Below are positions 1 to 10,586 of a stretch of 64,000 nucleotides of DNA, piece after piece (the first letter of the stretch is position 1; each line of letters begins with the position of its first letter). The DNA comes from Endothia cerciana. Its lineage: Eukaryota; Ascomycota; Sordariomycetes; Diaporthales; Cryphonectriaceae. The position numbers and the translations under genes were made by a program. Location: the NCBI GenBank assembly GCA_026119935.1, contig JALRMH010000037.1:124001-188000 (forward strand), given 5' to 3'. The notes under the pieces were generated by a model. It was not told the origin of the DNA. It saw only the letters and a program-made list of their open reading frames with translations, and did not search any database.

Positions 1-2312
1 ATAAAAAGAAGAGAGCAGCCGCTAACCATAACCCTGGGAAATCTAGAGTTGTCGGGTTTTCTTGGTGGTTTTTTTTTTGTGTCTCCCGGCGAAACTAAAA
101 TGGGGGGCCAGCGCAGGGAAACGGAGCGGAATGGTCCTCGCCAATTTAGCTAGGAGAACACTTTGATTTGATTGATGAGATAACAATTTTTCTCCCAACC
201 CTCCCCAATTATTTCTCCGAGCCACCGAAACTCAACGAACGACCTCTGACTTTTTCAATTCATCCGCCGCCACCGACCACCTCAGATCATCGTCAATCAC
301 CCATCGCGCAACGCGTCAACGTCATCGTGATTATCTTAATTCCGGCCTCTCGTGATAACCCGCGCTCCTTCCAAGGCGTGCATCCATTCTTTTTCCTCCG
401 AGAGGGCGCGTGCGCACGGCTCTGAGGCTGGTGGCGTTTGCGTCTGGGCAGTGGCCAAGGCCGAGGTGAGTTTATTTCTCTTGCGCGAGCAAACACAACC
501 GAACGACCAGCTTGAGGTTTTCCTCCCCGGTGGTTCGCACTGTAAGCCCGTCGGCATCCCAGATTGGCACCATGCATTTGCTGACCTCCGTCACCAGTCT
601 GTGGGCCTTTCGCGTGTCGTGTGGGAGCAAACGCCTGCCTGCAATCCCTGGGGTAAGGAACATAGTCACGTACCCCCTTGATAGGAACGCTGGAGGGCGA
701 GGGAACTCGGAAAGCGGCTCGTGCGAGCTGCAACATTCTGCAACAGGAGGGTAAAGAGATTCAGGCCACCTTCGAAAAGAAACCTCTACTTTTCACTGCG
801 CTGTGCTGTATCATCACAGGCACGCAAGGCAACAGGAGAAAGGACGAAGCCAGGAAATCATGACTGACCACTGGACCTAGCGGCAGCTCACAGGATATCG
901 AATCTCAACCCACCGTCTTCCTCCCAAAGGCTGCCAGGAGCAGGATTCCGCCCTCCTCGACCGACTCTCAGGGCTCTCTTTTTCTGCCTGTCATCCAGTG
1001 AGTAATTACTAATGCCTCTCTATACTCTCATTCACCACCATTTGCATCTACCCAAATGTCATATCCAACTAATACCCGTTATTCATACACCAACGCCAGT
1101 TTCTGACGTCTCGTCCTTATCGTCTTGAAGCCCTCATATCTTTTCCTTTCTCGCTCATTCTCTTTGACCCAAATCCCTGCATACCACCACAAACAACCTT
1201 GTGCAGCGTGCCTATTTTAGCGCGCGCATTCTATTTCCTGGGTGGCCATTCTTTGTTGCCGGCCCCACACTTACGCTAACAGCTATCTTTTTTCTCACCT
1301 TCCTTGCAGGTCTTTGATACTCTGAGGTTTTCGACCGTTCCAGTTCAAAGACGCAAACCTCAAAAACATGCCGCGCCGCCAAGCTGAGCGATCGTCTCTC
1401 GCAAAGCAAGACAAGCCTCAACCTCAGAGTAAGGGCAACCACCACCAGGAGCAGCAAGAGAAGTCTTCTGGTCGAAATCTTGACAGAATCCTGGGAGGAG
1501 ACCCTCAGTTTGCGGACACCTTTTTCGGGGAAGTAAGTCTAGTTCTGAGCAACCCCCCCCTCCTTTCCTGGGTGTCTAGTCGCCAGTTGGGGACTATACG
1601 GCAGTGGAGAAGAAAGCCCCTCAAGCTCCCAGTGGAGTATAGTCGACGGATACAGTCATCTACAGTGGTGAAGCTGGGACCAACTCAGATCATCTGCTGC
1701 ATAGTCGCCGGATGAAGACCACTGCTCATCAAAAGAGAAGCTGGTTGATATGGCTCATTGCCAGTTGAGGAACTGGCTATGTCCAATACCACACTCACAC
1801 ATCTCTTCACCACCTAGTTGGTGCACTTTTATCACCTAGTTGCCTCACTTTACCATGTCGCTATCACACCTCACTACCTGCTCCTCTCAGTTCATCTCAC
1901 GGACCCCAGTACCCACCCTGGTGGCTCCCTCCTTTATAATTATCACTTCCAACCTTTTGTTTCTTTTCAATATCTTGAAACTTATGTTTCTCTTCGATTT
2001 ACCTGCACGCAATTCCTTCCGCCCGTATCCCCTATCTCTCGCCTGTTGCATTAATTCTGCCCTGCCCTCGTTCTGTCCCCGGCGAAGATCTTGTAATCTT
2101 CTCTTCTCCAGTCCTCTGCTGCAGCTTTCCTGTACTTGGCAACGTTTATCTTGCCCCTGCTATCACGAATGAGCTTCTGTGACTACCTCTCTACCATACT
2201 TCGTGCGAAACGCCCCTCCTCGTCTTCCCTCACCTCGATCAACTTCTCCCGCTCCTTCCCACAACCCATACAAGCACCACCAAACATTCCCCTTCTTTCA
2301 CAACCACTAGCT
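1..2312. other. 5' leader/intergenic region upstream of the AT-hook gene
   Basis: I see no convincing conserved protein here. The stretch is pyrimidine-rich (CT-rich from about 980 to 2300), as in long fungal 5' leaders. It contains several splice-like signals, for example an acceptor-like TTGCAGG near 1308 and a GTAAGT donor at 1533. A 55-codon ORF opens at 1368 and runs straight into that donor. It is Gln/Lys/Arg-rich and resembles no family I know, so it is more likely an upstream ORF in a spliced leader than a separate gene. Confidence 0.4.
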
Positions 2313-4124
2313 ATGGCCGCACACGACACTCACATCTCTTCCCAGCCTACCAACATGACCCGCAAGCTCTTGCCAGCCGCCCCAAGTGGTGATACTGGCG
2401 GTGACGTCGACATGGGCGATTCTGAGCGTCAAAAGGCGCACGAGGTCAACGGCGGTCGCAGCAACAGCCTCGTCGATCTCAGTGGCGACCACCGAGTTGT
2501 GCCCGTATACACTGGCCAGAGCAACATCAATATCGAGAACACCCCTCATGATATTGACCAACTCATCATTCGCCAGCTGACCGAGGATTTGGATGCGTAC
2601 CGCTACGACTTGGATTTCTGCCGCACACAGCTGGACCCCGAGGTCGTCGACACCATCACCCCCAACGAGGTTCGCACTTTTCAGCTGCGCATCCTTGACC
2701 TTGGTCATCAGATGCGCATGCTTCATCACCGCATCCAGATCATGCAGGCCGGCATGAACAACGCGCGTCACGTCGCTGGTCTGACCGGTAGGGTCGGTGC
2801 TACCACGGCCAACGCCTACTACGGTGCTTATCCTCCTGGCACAAGCGTCCAACCCGGTGCTTACAACGGTGGTGGTGCGAGCATGCAGAGCTATGGCGGT
2901 TATAGTGCTGCAGCGGTTGCCAATGGTCAGTACGGTGGTGTTCCCATTCAGCCCTATCAATCTGCTTCTGCAGGCTACGCTGGTTATCCTGAGGCTCCTC
3001 AGGAGCGGCGTGGCCCTGGTCGTCCTCCTGGTTCCAAGAATAGGCTTCGACCTAGTGGTGAGTCAACCCCGTCGTTATCAGTTCCTGCAAGTGGTTCCGC
3101 AAAGGCTGCCGCGCTGGCCAGCGCCGGTGCAAAGAGGGACCTGCCCAACGAGATCCGCGTAGCAACTCGTAAGTGTTCCGGTCGTCTCAGTCATCTTTCA
3201 AGTTTCATTCTTCTGTTTTCTGCCCTATCACTGTCTATGCATCTCCTTTTGTACCCGTCCGAACCCCATTCTATCCCTCTTTTGTCTCATTATCCCTTCA
3301 TCCACAAGCAGGGTTATGTACGTATGGTGGCATATGAATACTAATAGCGTCTCTCGACTTTAGCTAACGGCGATGACGCTGTGTCTATCCCAGCTGCCGA
3401 AGGTCCGTCTACCGGCGAGAAGCCTGCCAAGCGCCCCCGCCACGATGTTCAGGTCGGCTCTCCTCTGAGCAACACTACGGAGGACGATAATGCCGCTCCT
3501 ACCGGTAAGCGCTCCAAGACCATCTCGGCTACTTCCAAAGCTGCCGGCAAGGACGCTACCGAGGACGAGAACGAGGACCATACTACCTCAGCAGGTCCAT
3601 CTATTGCTGTCGCCAGCAAGAAGAAGTCGACTCCTTCCATTCTCGCCGCCCCGCCGGGGACTCCCTCTGCGCCCTCCGTGCCCACAATCTCTGCTGAATC
3701 GGCCCACGCTACCTCTTCGCCCTCCGTTGGCCCCCCGGCTCCGGGTTCCGGCCCACGCGGCGCAGCCTACCAGCGCCTGGGCCACTGGATGTGCACGCTT
3801 TGCACTTCGCAGAAGTACCTACAGCACCCGGCACCGAAGCAGCCGTCGGAGCCCTCGTCGTGGCCCCTGCGTGACATCAGCAAGATGGTGACGCACCTGA
3901 CGCGTATGCACGGCGAGCATAACAACGCCGAGCGGTGCATGGAGCTGGGCAGCGCGCTTCACAACAATCGCGGCCCCTTCAAGTACTGGGTCCAGGTCAC
4001 CAAGAAGGAGCGCATCGCCGACCACGAACTCGAGGCCTGCATCAACGAGCTGCAGGGTGGTACGCTGCCTGACATGCTGCGCCGCCTGAGCAGTGCCGCT
4101 GCTGCCTTTCCCCGGCAGGACTAG
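2313..4124 (+). CDS. AT-hook nuclear protein, uncharacterised
   Basis: Two exons, 2313..3168 and 3364..4124, join in phase to a 538-residue protein. The intron has GTAAGT and a CTTTAG acceptor with a ctaat branch-like motif just upstream. The start is the ATG at 2313, because upstream in-frame codons are low-complexity and the acidic hydrophilic protein begins there. A single AT-hook (core GRPPGSKNR) sits near residues 232-245 and predicts minor-groove binding to AT-rich DNA. It is preceded by a Tyr/Gly/Ala-rich segment and followed by Ser/Ala/Lys-rich disordered sequence. The last ~120 residues are ordered, with a CTLC motif and His/Cys residues (WMCTLC, HLTRMHGEH) that could bind zinc. Function beyond nuclear DNA binding is inference; I know no named orthologue. 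Confidence 0.8.
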
Positions 4125-5600
4125 ATAAGTTCCGAGTCTTCGGTGCCGCCTCAGTCCCGAGATTCCTGGTGTCGGGCGGTCCAGGCTACACGAAGATTAG
4201 TCTCGGGTCTGTGAGCTGGCGTCAACACGATGGGTTAAGCAGGTGCTATGAAGTGTGGTCGGCAGATTATCCCGGTACTCATCTTGACCGATCGCGCCTG
4301 TTCTGGTGAGGATGATGGTCAGGCCTTTAATAGATGGTGGGTTGGGAGGACCCCATCGGTCGACTGGGAGCTGAGACACCGAAGAAAACATGGGTCAGAA
4401 GCGGGATGGGACGAGGGAAGAAGTCTTCCACTTCAAGAGCTCTTTTCCGACAATGCGGTACGGATGTCACCTTGGGGGCTATATTGGAGATAGCTGAATG
4501 ACGCCGCAAGAATGAGATCTGGCCCTAGGAGCAGGCCCAGCTCTATGGGCTTCCCGAGCTTGTCTGCGCTAGATTGCCCAGGGTTGTCGAGGACCTCGGC
4601 CTGCACAAGCACACGGCAGAGAGGCCTGATCATACCTACGGAAATCAGCGTCGTCAGAACGGATTTGTCTTTCTCGCAAACGAGCAACACAACGCTCTGG
4701 CTTGTTTGGACTCCAGGCGACGCGTGGGGCACACAAAAAGAAATCCAGGGGCGTTTTCATACAGATGGATGGATGGATGGGTTTACTAGGCCTGGTACGG
4801 CCTGTTCCCGATTTGGGCCGACTTTGTGGCCATGGCGTCGAGTGTACACTAGAATCAATAGGTCCATCGACAAATGAGACCTGTGCCTCTGAAAGAACCT
4901 TGCGCGCCCGCGTAGCTTTGAGAATACACTGTGACTCTCTGCTACACAGGGCCTCGGGAGTGGTGAGATTAAGGATTCTGGGTATCAAGAGGCCCACCGC
5001 ATTCGTTTCCTGCTGCCTTCTTCTACTCAGATCCCGATAAGGTCTTAAGGCGCAGTCGTACTGCTTTGATTTCGACCAGGGTCAGACAGGCTTGATCGCG
5101 AACTAACAAATTGCTTGCAACCATGCCTCCGGGACGCATTTGATACTACCTACAGCGTCCTGGCGAGTTACCCTTTCTCCTGCGATCTGCTACTTCCCTT
5201 CGTCGCCGTTCCCTCCACCCCCTCGATCACATAGTAGCATCTTAAAGTACATCATTTCTCTCCGTGCTATATTCTGTCCTGACCTTTGTAAGGTGACAAA
5301 TTGCACGAATGCCTACCTACTGTGCATCTAGCGCAGATGACCTCCCTCCCAACTTTACACCCTGAAGCTGCAAACCACGGCTACGAACAACTTTTCAGAT
5401 TTAACCTGTCTCAGCGTTCGCAATTGCTCCTAAATTAGCGCCTTCATGTTCTGAAACGGGATTGAAAAGAAAATGCCATGGGGTGATGTCATATATCAAT
5501 ACGGTATTGCGCAGATATGAGAGTAGCCTGAGATGCCAGGTCGAGACTAAGGTGAGATGATGCTTTATAAACTATCCCGACTGGTGAAACACCAAGTCTG
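4125..5600. other. Intergenic, no gene seen
   Basis: This is the 3' flank of the AT-hook gene. Only short overlapping ORFs occur and none resembles a known family. A small (ATGG)n run lies near 4764-4780. The stretch at 5140-5330 is pyrimidine-rich without a coding signal. Confidence 0.5.
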
Positions 5601-5687
5601 GGGGGGCTGGCGCAACGGTAGCGTGTGAGATTCCAGTTATCCTCTGGAGACTCCTCAAGGTTGTCGGTTCAAATCCGGCGTCCCTCA
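5601..5687 (+). tRNA. tRNA-Trp (CCA) with a short intron
   Basis: The sequence folds as a cloverleaf: acceptor stem GGGGGGC with GTCCCTC (two G-U pairs), D stem GCGC/GCGT, anticodon stem TGAGA/CCTCA (one closing mismatch), a 5-nt variable loop, and T stem GTCGG/CCGGC with loop TTCAAAT. The A box (TGGCGCAACGG) and B box (GGTTCAAATCC) match RNA polymerase III promoters. The anticodon loop reads TTCCAG, giving anticodon CCA. About 15 nt follow position 37 (around 5637-5651) as a canonical-site intron, and CTGGA in it can pair with the anticodon, as in other eukaryotic tRNA introns. Mature length would be about 72 nt. The discriminator is A at 5687. Confidence 0.8.
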
Positions 5688-6589
5688 TCATCCGTGGCCA
5701 CATGGCTGCGAAATTCCCCTTTTGCTCTCCGGAATACGCTTTTTGGTAAGGCTGTGCGCTTTTGCTGGGGTTGTGTTTGATGTTGTCAGGTTGCAGGTCT
5801 CAGACACCGGTTTGATGAGATGCCGCTGTTTCCATCCTTGTCATCTTATATAGACGCTTAAATCCCTGCACTCGTTTACTTTTAGTCACGAATAGGTTCG
5901 TAGCACCATTTACATCACAACCAGTGAAGCAGACCAAGCATCAAGGAATATCTAAGAAGTAGGCCTTAATAGATACTGCTGCAGTTATATATATATATGG
6001 GTCTCTCTTCTGTACCGAGGTGCAGACCTATCTGTTGCTGGTTTGCCTGACGACAGCAAGGGAGATGCAGGCTCTCAGAAGTCGCAACACCGGTCAACCG
6101 AAAATTATTTGCTAAACCTCGATCTCAAGGAAAACCCGATGTTTCTGTGTCCTGTCGGTCCACTGTCCCTCCCCCGGCTCCTCCTAATCATCCCAGCTTC
6201 GGCCCTGGCACGTCCATCTTAGAATGCTTCATCAGCACCTGATTTCCCACATGATCCATGCGACCTGTTTTTCGCAGACGTGATAAGACTATGCATCAGC
6301 ACAGTCACGATCTACTATCACGTCCTCATTTGCAGGTGAGGTTCTTCATGGTACTCCCAGTCTATTCCGGTTGTCTCGATTTGTACATTGGGCACTCTAT
6401 CTCCATTGACCTGTTCTACTCCTTCTTCCTCGATATGTATGATGCTCCGTCTGTGCCCTAGGTCTTCCAGAAGCGCCCTGGTGGCCAGTTTGTGAATGCT
6501 AGTGTCTTTCTCGTCCAGACAAACAAGCTCTGCAGACTTGTATAAATGCAATGCTTTGATGACACTAAACAATCATCATGACAATATGA
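5688..6589. other. Intergenic, no gene seen
   Basis: A T-run downstream of the tRNA (near 5716) may end polymerase III transcription. A short (TA)n run lies near 5987-5998. ORFs are short and none has a recognisable domain. Confidence 0.4.
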
Positions 6590-6870
6590 ACAGAACTAGA
6601 TCAACAATATAATTACGCTCAGAATAAAGCAGTAACAAATAACAACGCATATCAAGGTAGTCTTCAAGAACAGAGACCTGGTCTATAGCCCAACACAATA
6701 ACAAACGTAAGTAAAAACTGCTATGGGCAACTGCCATGCCACGAGGGCCGTATACCTTGCTGATAATCAAGTATCGTTCACTAGCTGTTTTCTGGGGCCG
6801 TATTAGAGGCAAGTGCCACAACCCAGGCGAGATGAGCAAATACTTGGTCGTGGAGAAAGCTATACTACAG
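6590..6870 (+). repeat. Dispersed repeat copy A (decayed gene fragment)
   Basis: This stretch matches, on the opposite strand, the fragment at 18.5-18.96 kb, including what is an intron there (GTAAGTAAAAACTGCTAT begins at about 6709). The motif at 6832-6860, coding EMSKYLVVEKA, is nearly identical between the copies. Stops break the reading frame before and after it, so this copy is dead. It keeps more C and G than copy B at transition differences. Confidence 0.65.
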
Positions 6871-7074
6871 TAGGGGGGGGGATGGCGCGAAGGGTGGCAT
6901 GAGGGCTCAGAGACCGGCGACTACAGACGGGGGCAACCCCCGCCCGGCGTCCGGCAAGATCCTGGCGCACCGCTCCGCCCCGCCGCCAACGAACCACCAT
7001 CACAGGCCGCTTCTTCCTACAGTTCAACTCGATCTTGCTTCAGCCGTGACTGCTGTCGCTCATCATTATCCCGT

Positions 7075-7376
7075 ACAGGCGAAGAGCTGGATGAGAGGCG
7101 ATGGGACAAGGGCGGCTGAGGTACACGGAGAGGGTAGGCCAAGAGCTGAAACGCCTGGAGGAGCGATTGCAGCTCGTTGAGACCCCGGGGGGGGGGGGGG
7201 GGACGAATGCGACGGGTAGAAGCGATGTTCAAGGAGCGCCTGCAACGTCAAGAGGTGTTAATTCAGAGGAGCATCTTTCCCAGTCATCGGTGCTCTGGTT
7301 ATAGCGGCAGCCTTTATCTTCGGCCTCGCTTTTCCATTCGTTTTTGTTTCAAGCTTGACGTTTCTTGAGTTCTGGT
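7075..7376 (+). pseudogene. Frame-broken remnant: coiled coil plus C-terminal transmembrane helix
   Basis: Three frames join into one plausible protein end. An ELDERRW segment lies at about 7083-7103. A coiled-coil-like segment (QELKRLEERLQLVE) lies at about 7140-7182 and a second (VEAMFKERLQRQEVLIQR) at about 7212-7265, separated by a 16-G run. Then, one base out of frame, a hydrophobic helix beginning FPVIGALVIAAAFIFG runs to a stop at about 7374-7376. Each shift sits at a possible slippage or splice point. The G16 run (7187-7202) is the obvious source of one of them. Whether this is a decayed tail-anchored gene, an intron-containing gene I cannot resolve, or sequence error is open. Confidence 0.4.
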
Positions 7377-8140
7377 GAATTGCAGAACACATCTCAAAAT
7401 AGTAGCAAAATGTTAGAAATATACTTCAAACAAAAGAAGCTAAGCGAAATCGTATCTTTTCTAATAGAAATGGATAATGGGCTGAGTCGTTTTTGATGAC
7501 ACTACTCGACGCTACAATAATTTTTATATTTAAATTTTTTTTGCTCTCATCGGCAAAGTCACAAGATGCGAAAACGTTTTTCCAATTATTTTTTTGCTTC
7601 TGGAAAGGAAAAAGGAAAATTTTACACTGTGCAGAATAGTGTGAATGGTATCTTGTAGCTATGGAGCTGATTCAACGCAGAAGAGTGACCTAGCTAGCAC
7701 GGGAAAAGCACGATTCACTGTGCGAAGTCTGCAGGTGTCGTTTTGTGTGAGTAACCACAACGCTAAGACCACCCCCCCCGCTGTATAACCTGGTCGCTTT
7801 GCTACCCCCAAAATCCACGATTCCCATTCCCAATTCACACTTTCACAAAACAGATTGCTGATTCCAAGAGTCACATCACAACCTCAACAACAGCTGTGAA
7901 CATACACACCCGCCGCGAGATACCAACAAAACATAGCCAGCAGCTTCACACACAACAAGGAAAGCCTGCGCAGGAGGGCCTACAAGGGGACTATTGGGCC
8001 CAGAGGCGGGAGCCGAGCAGACCACGAGCGCCCGTCACCTCCGGCGGGTTGGTCTTGTTCTAGGGGCGACTGGTCATCCCACAGGCAGACGACACATAGG
8101 CAGACGCAGCCAGGGTGAGGAGGGACACTTTCGATTCGTC
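7377..8140. other. Intergenic and F-box promoter region
   Basis: AT-rich from 7380 to 7640 (long T and A runs near 7518-7600), then C/A-rich leader sequence up to the F-box gene. No gene seen. Confidence 0.5.
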
Positions 8141-9676
8141 ATGGCCCGTTTCGAGCGCCTCCCGAATGAGGTGCTGGACCTGGTCCTGTCTCACCTGGAC
8201 ATGGCATCCGTCCTCAGCATGCGCCTCACCTGCATCACCATGTCCCTGAAGGCCCAGACCAGCCCGGCCTTCACGCGCTACATCGCCCACCAGGAGACGG
8301 ACCTGACCGAGGACAGCCTCAACGACCTGTTCGAGCTCCTGGTCCACCCCCAGCTCGGCCCGGCCGTCAACACCCTCACGGTGACGGCCGTCCTCTACGA
8401 CGACGCGCGCTGGAAGATGGCCCGGCGCATCCTGAGCTACGCACACCCCCCTCCCAGCAAGCCCGACGCCGACAGCGTCCTCCAGAACAGGGCCCGGGAT
8501 ATCCTCAACGAGGGCTACAGCCCCCCGTACGACGACGCGGGCCGCTGGAACACAGAGGTGGCCCACCAGTGCGACGAGATGGCGGACCGCAAGAAGTACA
8601 TCTTCTCGCGGCCGGAGGAGGAAGTCGCCGGCATGCTCGCGCGGGTCCTGCGCCGGATGCCGTCGCCCATCGCCCTGCACCTGAAGGCGCGGCGCATCAA
8701 CCAGATCGGCGGCGCGGCGTACCCGCCCAGGCTGGTCCCGGACGACAACGACTGGAACCTGCTGTGGGCGCTCTGCGCCCGCGTGTTCCGGATCGTCACC
8801 TCCGCGATGGCGTCGAGCAGGGTGGGCGTGGAGACACTCTCCGTCTTCGACAACACCTTCGGCAAGGTCCAGTCCAAGGTGCTGGCGGGCCTCGTCCCCA
8901 CGCTCGCCGAGCGGGGCTTCGCGGAGGCGGCGGCCTCGGTCAGGCACCTCACGCTGTCCTTCTCCCCGTGCGTCCGCCAGGCCGAGTACTGGATGCCCAT
9001 CCCCGCCGACCGGCCGCTCCGGGCGGCCTCGTCGCACGCCCTGTCCGCCCTCTCGGCATTCGCCAGGCAGCCGGAGAACTTCTTGGGCGTCGCCGACCTC
9101 GTCATGATGATGTCGAACCTGGAGAGCCTGGACCTCTACATGTACAACACGCTCAGGGGCCACCCGCTGGACTACTGCCAGGTGTTCTCGGCCGTGGCCC
9201 ACGTGGTCCGGCTGCCCAGGCTGAGGCGCCTCACCCTCCGCGGGCTGTGGGTCCGCGGTGACGACCTGGTGAGGTTCCTCGGGGCCCATCCGGCCATCCG
9301 GCGGATCGACTTCCGCGGCCTGCGCATGCCCCGCGGCTCGCACCCGGCGGGCGACACCTGGGCGCGGGTCCGGGCGGCCCTCCAGGCCATGGAGAGCCTG
9401 GAGGCGCCGCTGCACCTCGAGAACCTCTACGACGGCTCCGGGTACATCTGCAACCTGCTGCCGACGAACCCGGCCTTCGATGACGGGCTGCGGGGCTCCG
9501 GGCACTCGATTCGCACGCGGGACGGCCGGGTCCTGGTCCACACGAGGGACATCGGGATGGCCGAGCTCAGGGCCGGCCTGTCTTTCTGTCCTAGCTCCCG
9601 CGGGACTGGGTCAAGGCCTCTGATGAAGTGGTTGCGGCAGAAGGCGGTGGAGTATGGGCCACCTGTGCCTGCGTAG
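8141..9676 (+). CDS. F-box protein
   Basis: A single open exon of 511 codons with strong GC-ending codon bias. Residues 3-45 form an F-box of fungal type (FERLPNEVLDLVLSHL followed by a Cys/Ser-rich helix), which in the family binds Skp1 and recruits substrates to an SCF ubiquitin ligase. The remainder is Leu/Arg-rich with irregular leucine-rich strand patterns (for example LESLDLYMYN and RLRRLTLRGLWV), fitting an LRR-like substrate domain. The frame is open 49 codons upstream, but the ATG at 8141 is chosen because the F-box begins at once after it. The substrate cannot be inferred. A long antisense ORF here is a codon-bias shadow. Confidence 0.85.
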   Translation: MARFERLPNEVLDLVLSHLDMASVLSMRLTCITMSLKAQTSPAFTRYIAHQETDLTEDSLNDLFELLVHPQLGPAVNTLTVTAVLYDDARWKMARRILSYAHPPPSKPDADSVLQNRARDILNEGYSPPYDDAGRWNTEVAHQCDEMADRKKYIFSRPEEEVAGMLARVLRRMPSPIALHLKARRINQIGGAAYPPRLVPDDNDWNLLWALCARVFRIVTSAMASSRVGVETLSVFDNTFGKVQSKVLAGLVPTLAERGFAEAAASVRHLTLSFSPCVRQAEYWMPIPADRPLRAASSHALSALSAFARQPENFLGVADLVMMMSNLESLDLYMYNTLRGHPLDYCQVFSAVAHVVRLPRLRRLTLRGLWVRGDDLVRFLGAHPAIRRIDFRGLRMPRGSHPAGDTWARVRAALQAMESLEAPLHLENLYDGSGYICNLLPTNPAFDDGLRGSGHSIRTRDGRVLVHTRDIGMAELRAGLSFCPSSRGTGSRPLMKWLRQKAVEYGPPVPA

Positions 9677-10211
9677 GATGCGGACTGAGGCTGGCAGGAT
9701 GCTAGTGATACGAGGAAGCGCGCCGGAATGAACCTGGTGAGGTAATACAGAAGGGTCCTTGAACACATATCACAGCAGTTCTGTACAATTTGGACGTATA
9801 ATTATCAGGTGAAGAAGTCAGCGATATCACGGCCCTAGATTTGGGAAGCCACGCAGTTCTTGATAGCTATGATAGAGACAATCTTCTTAAGACTTGGAGA
9901 ATGCACGAGATTCTCATTGCGAATGGTCAAGAGGGCACGCGTCCTGACGTCCCGACCCTTTTTTAAAAACATTGAACCTATACCAATTACTTAGGTTACT
10001 TGACTTCCTAAGATGCTCAAGATGGTCCCTGTGCGCGTGTAGGCCGAATCGGACCGCCAACGCACCAGGGTAACCAACATATATCCCAGACGCCCCATTC
10101 CAAAGAAATTCCCAGATCCCCCCCTAAAATCCAACCCCCCCCCCCCCCCAGGCACCGCACCGTGGCGTCCTCGAGACACACGAGACACCCCCTTTCCCGC
10201 GGGAGTCCTTT
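9677..10211. other. Intergenic between convergent F-box and cupin genes
   Basis: No gene seen. It contains a C15 run at 10135-10149 and AT-rich sequence near 9960. Confidence 0.5.
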
Positions 10212-10586
10212 TTAAGCGCCCCCCTTCTTCCTCTGCCCGACGTAGAACGCCACCCCGCCCTTCTCGCTCGTGAAGGTGACGGTGACGCCCTTGGGGAAGA
10301 AGAAGTGGTCGCCCTTCTTGGCGTGGACCGTCTGGCCCGACTCGTCGACCAGGGTGAAGTCGCCCTCCAGGATGATCTTCATCTCGTCGTACGTGTACGT
10401 GTACTTGAGCGGGGTGCCCGGCTCGAGGCGGAACAGGCCCGACGACAGCGGGGTCTCGGGGCTTGTGGCCTCCGAGGAGAAGATGTCCTCCAGGTACGCA
10501 TTCTCGTTGGCCAGGAGGGCGGGCGAGAAGGAGGCCGGCAGGCCAGGGTGGTGCTGAAAGGCGATGGGCTTGGTGTCTGTCGCCAT
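10212..10586 (-). CDS. Small RmlC-like cupin protein (EutQ-like)
   Basis: 124 residues from the ATG at 10586. It is a single cupin domain. The first half carries the KYTYTYDEMKIILEGDF strand pattern and the second KKGDHFFFPKGVTVTF, matching the two conserved cupin motifs. The metal-ligand histidines are poorly kept: Tyr/Asp replace His in motif 1, though DH is present in motif 2. It may therefore bind metal weakly or not at all. The domain resembles small bacterial and fungal EutQ/ethanolamine-utilisation-type cupins; the substrate is unknown. The frame extends upstream through a His/Thr-rich CAC/CAT repeat (10600-10670) that reads as leader rather than protein. Confidence 0.8.
   Translation of the reverse strand: MATDTKPIAFQHHPGLPASFSPALLANENAYLEDIFSSEATSPETPLSSGLFRLEPGTPLKYTYTYDEMKIILEGDFTLVDESGQTVHAKKGDHFFFPKGVTVTFTSEKGGVAFYVGQRKKGGA

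Noticed and set aside
352..681. 109-codon ORF in the leader region
   Set aside because: No domain, three overlapping ORFs of similar length in other frames, and no splice support.
1368..1532. 55-codon ORF as first exon of the AT-hook protein
   Set aside because: A phase-0 splice to an acceptor near 2111 is possible, but the resulting joined N-terminus is low-complexity and not convincing; kept only as a possible upstream ORF.
2307..2960. 217-codon minus-strand ORF over the AT-hook gene
   Set aside because: Shadow; the sense frame contains the AT-hook and continues across a well-formed intron.
8060..9541. 493-codon ORF antisense to the F-box gene
   Set aside because: Codon-bias shadow: composition is Arg/Gly/Pro/Val/Glu/Asp-rich with no domain, while the sense strand carries an F-box and LRR-like pattern.
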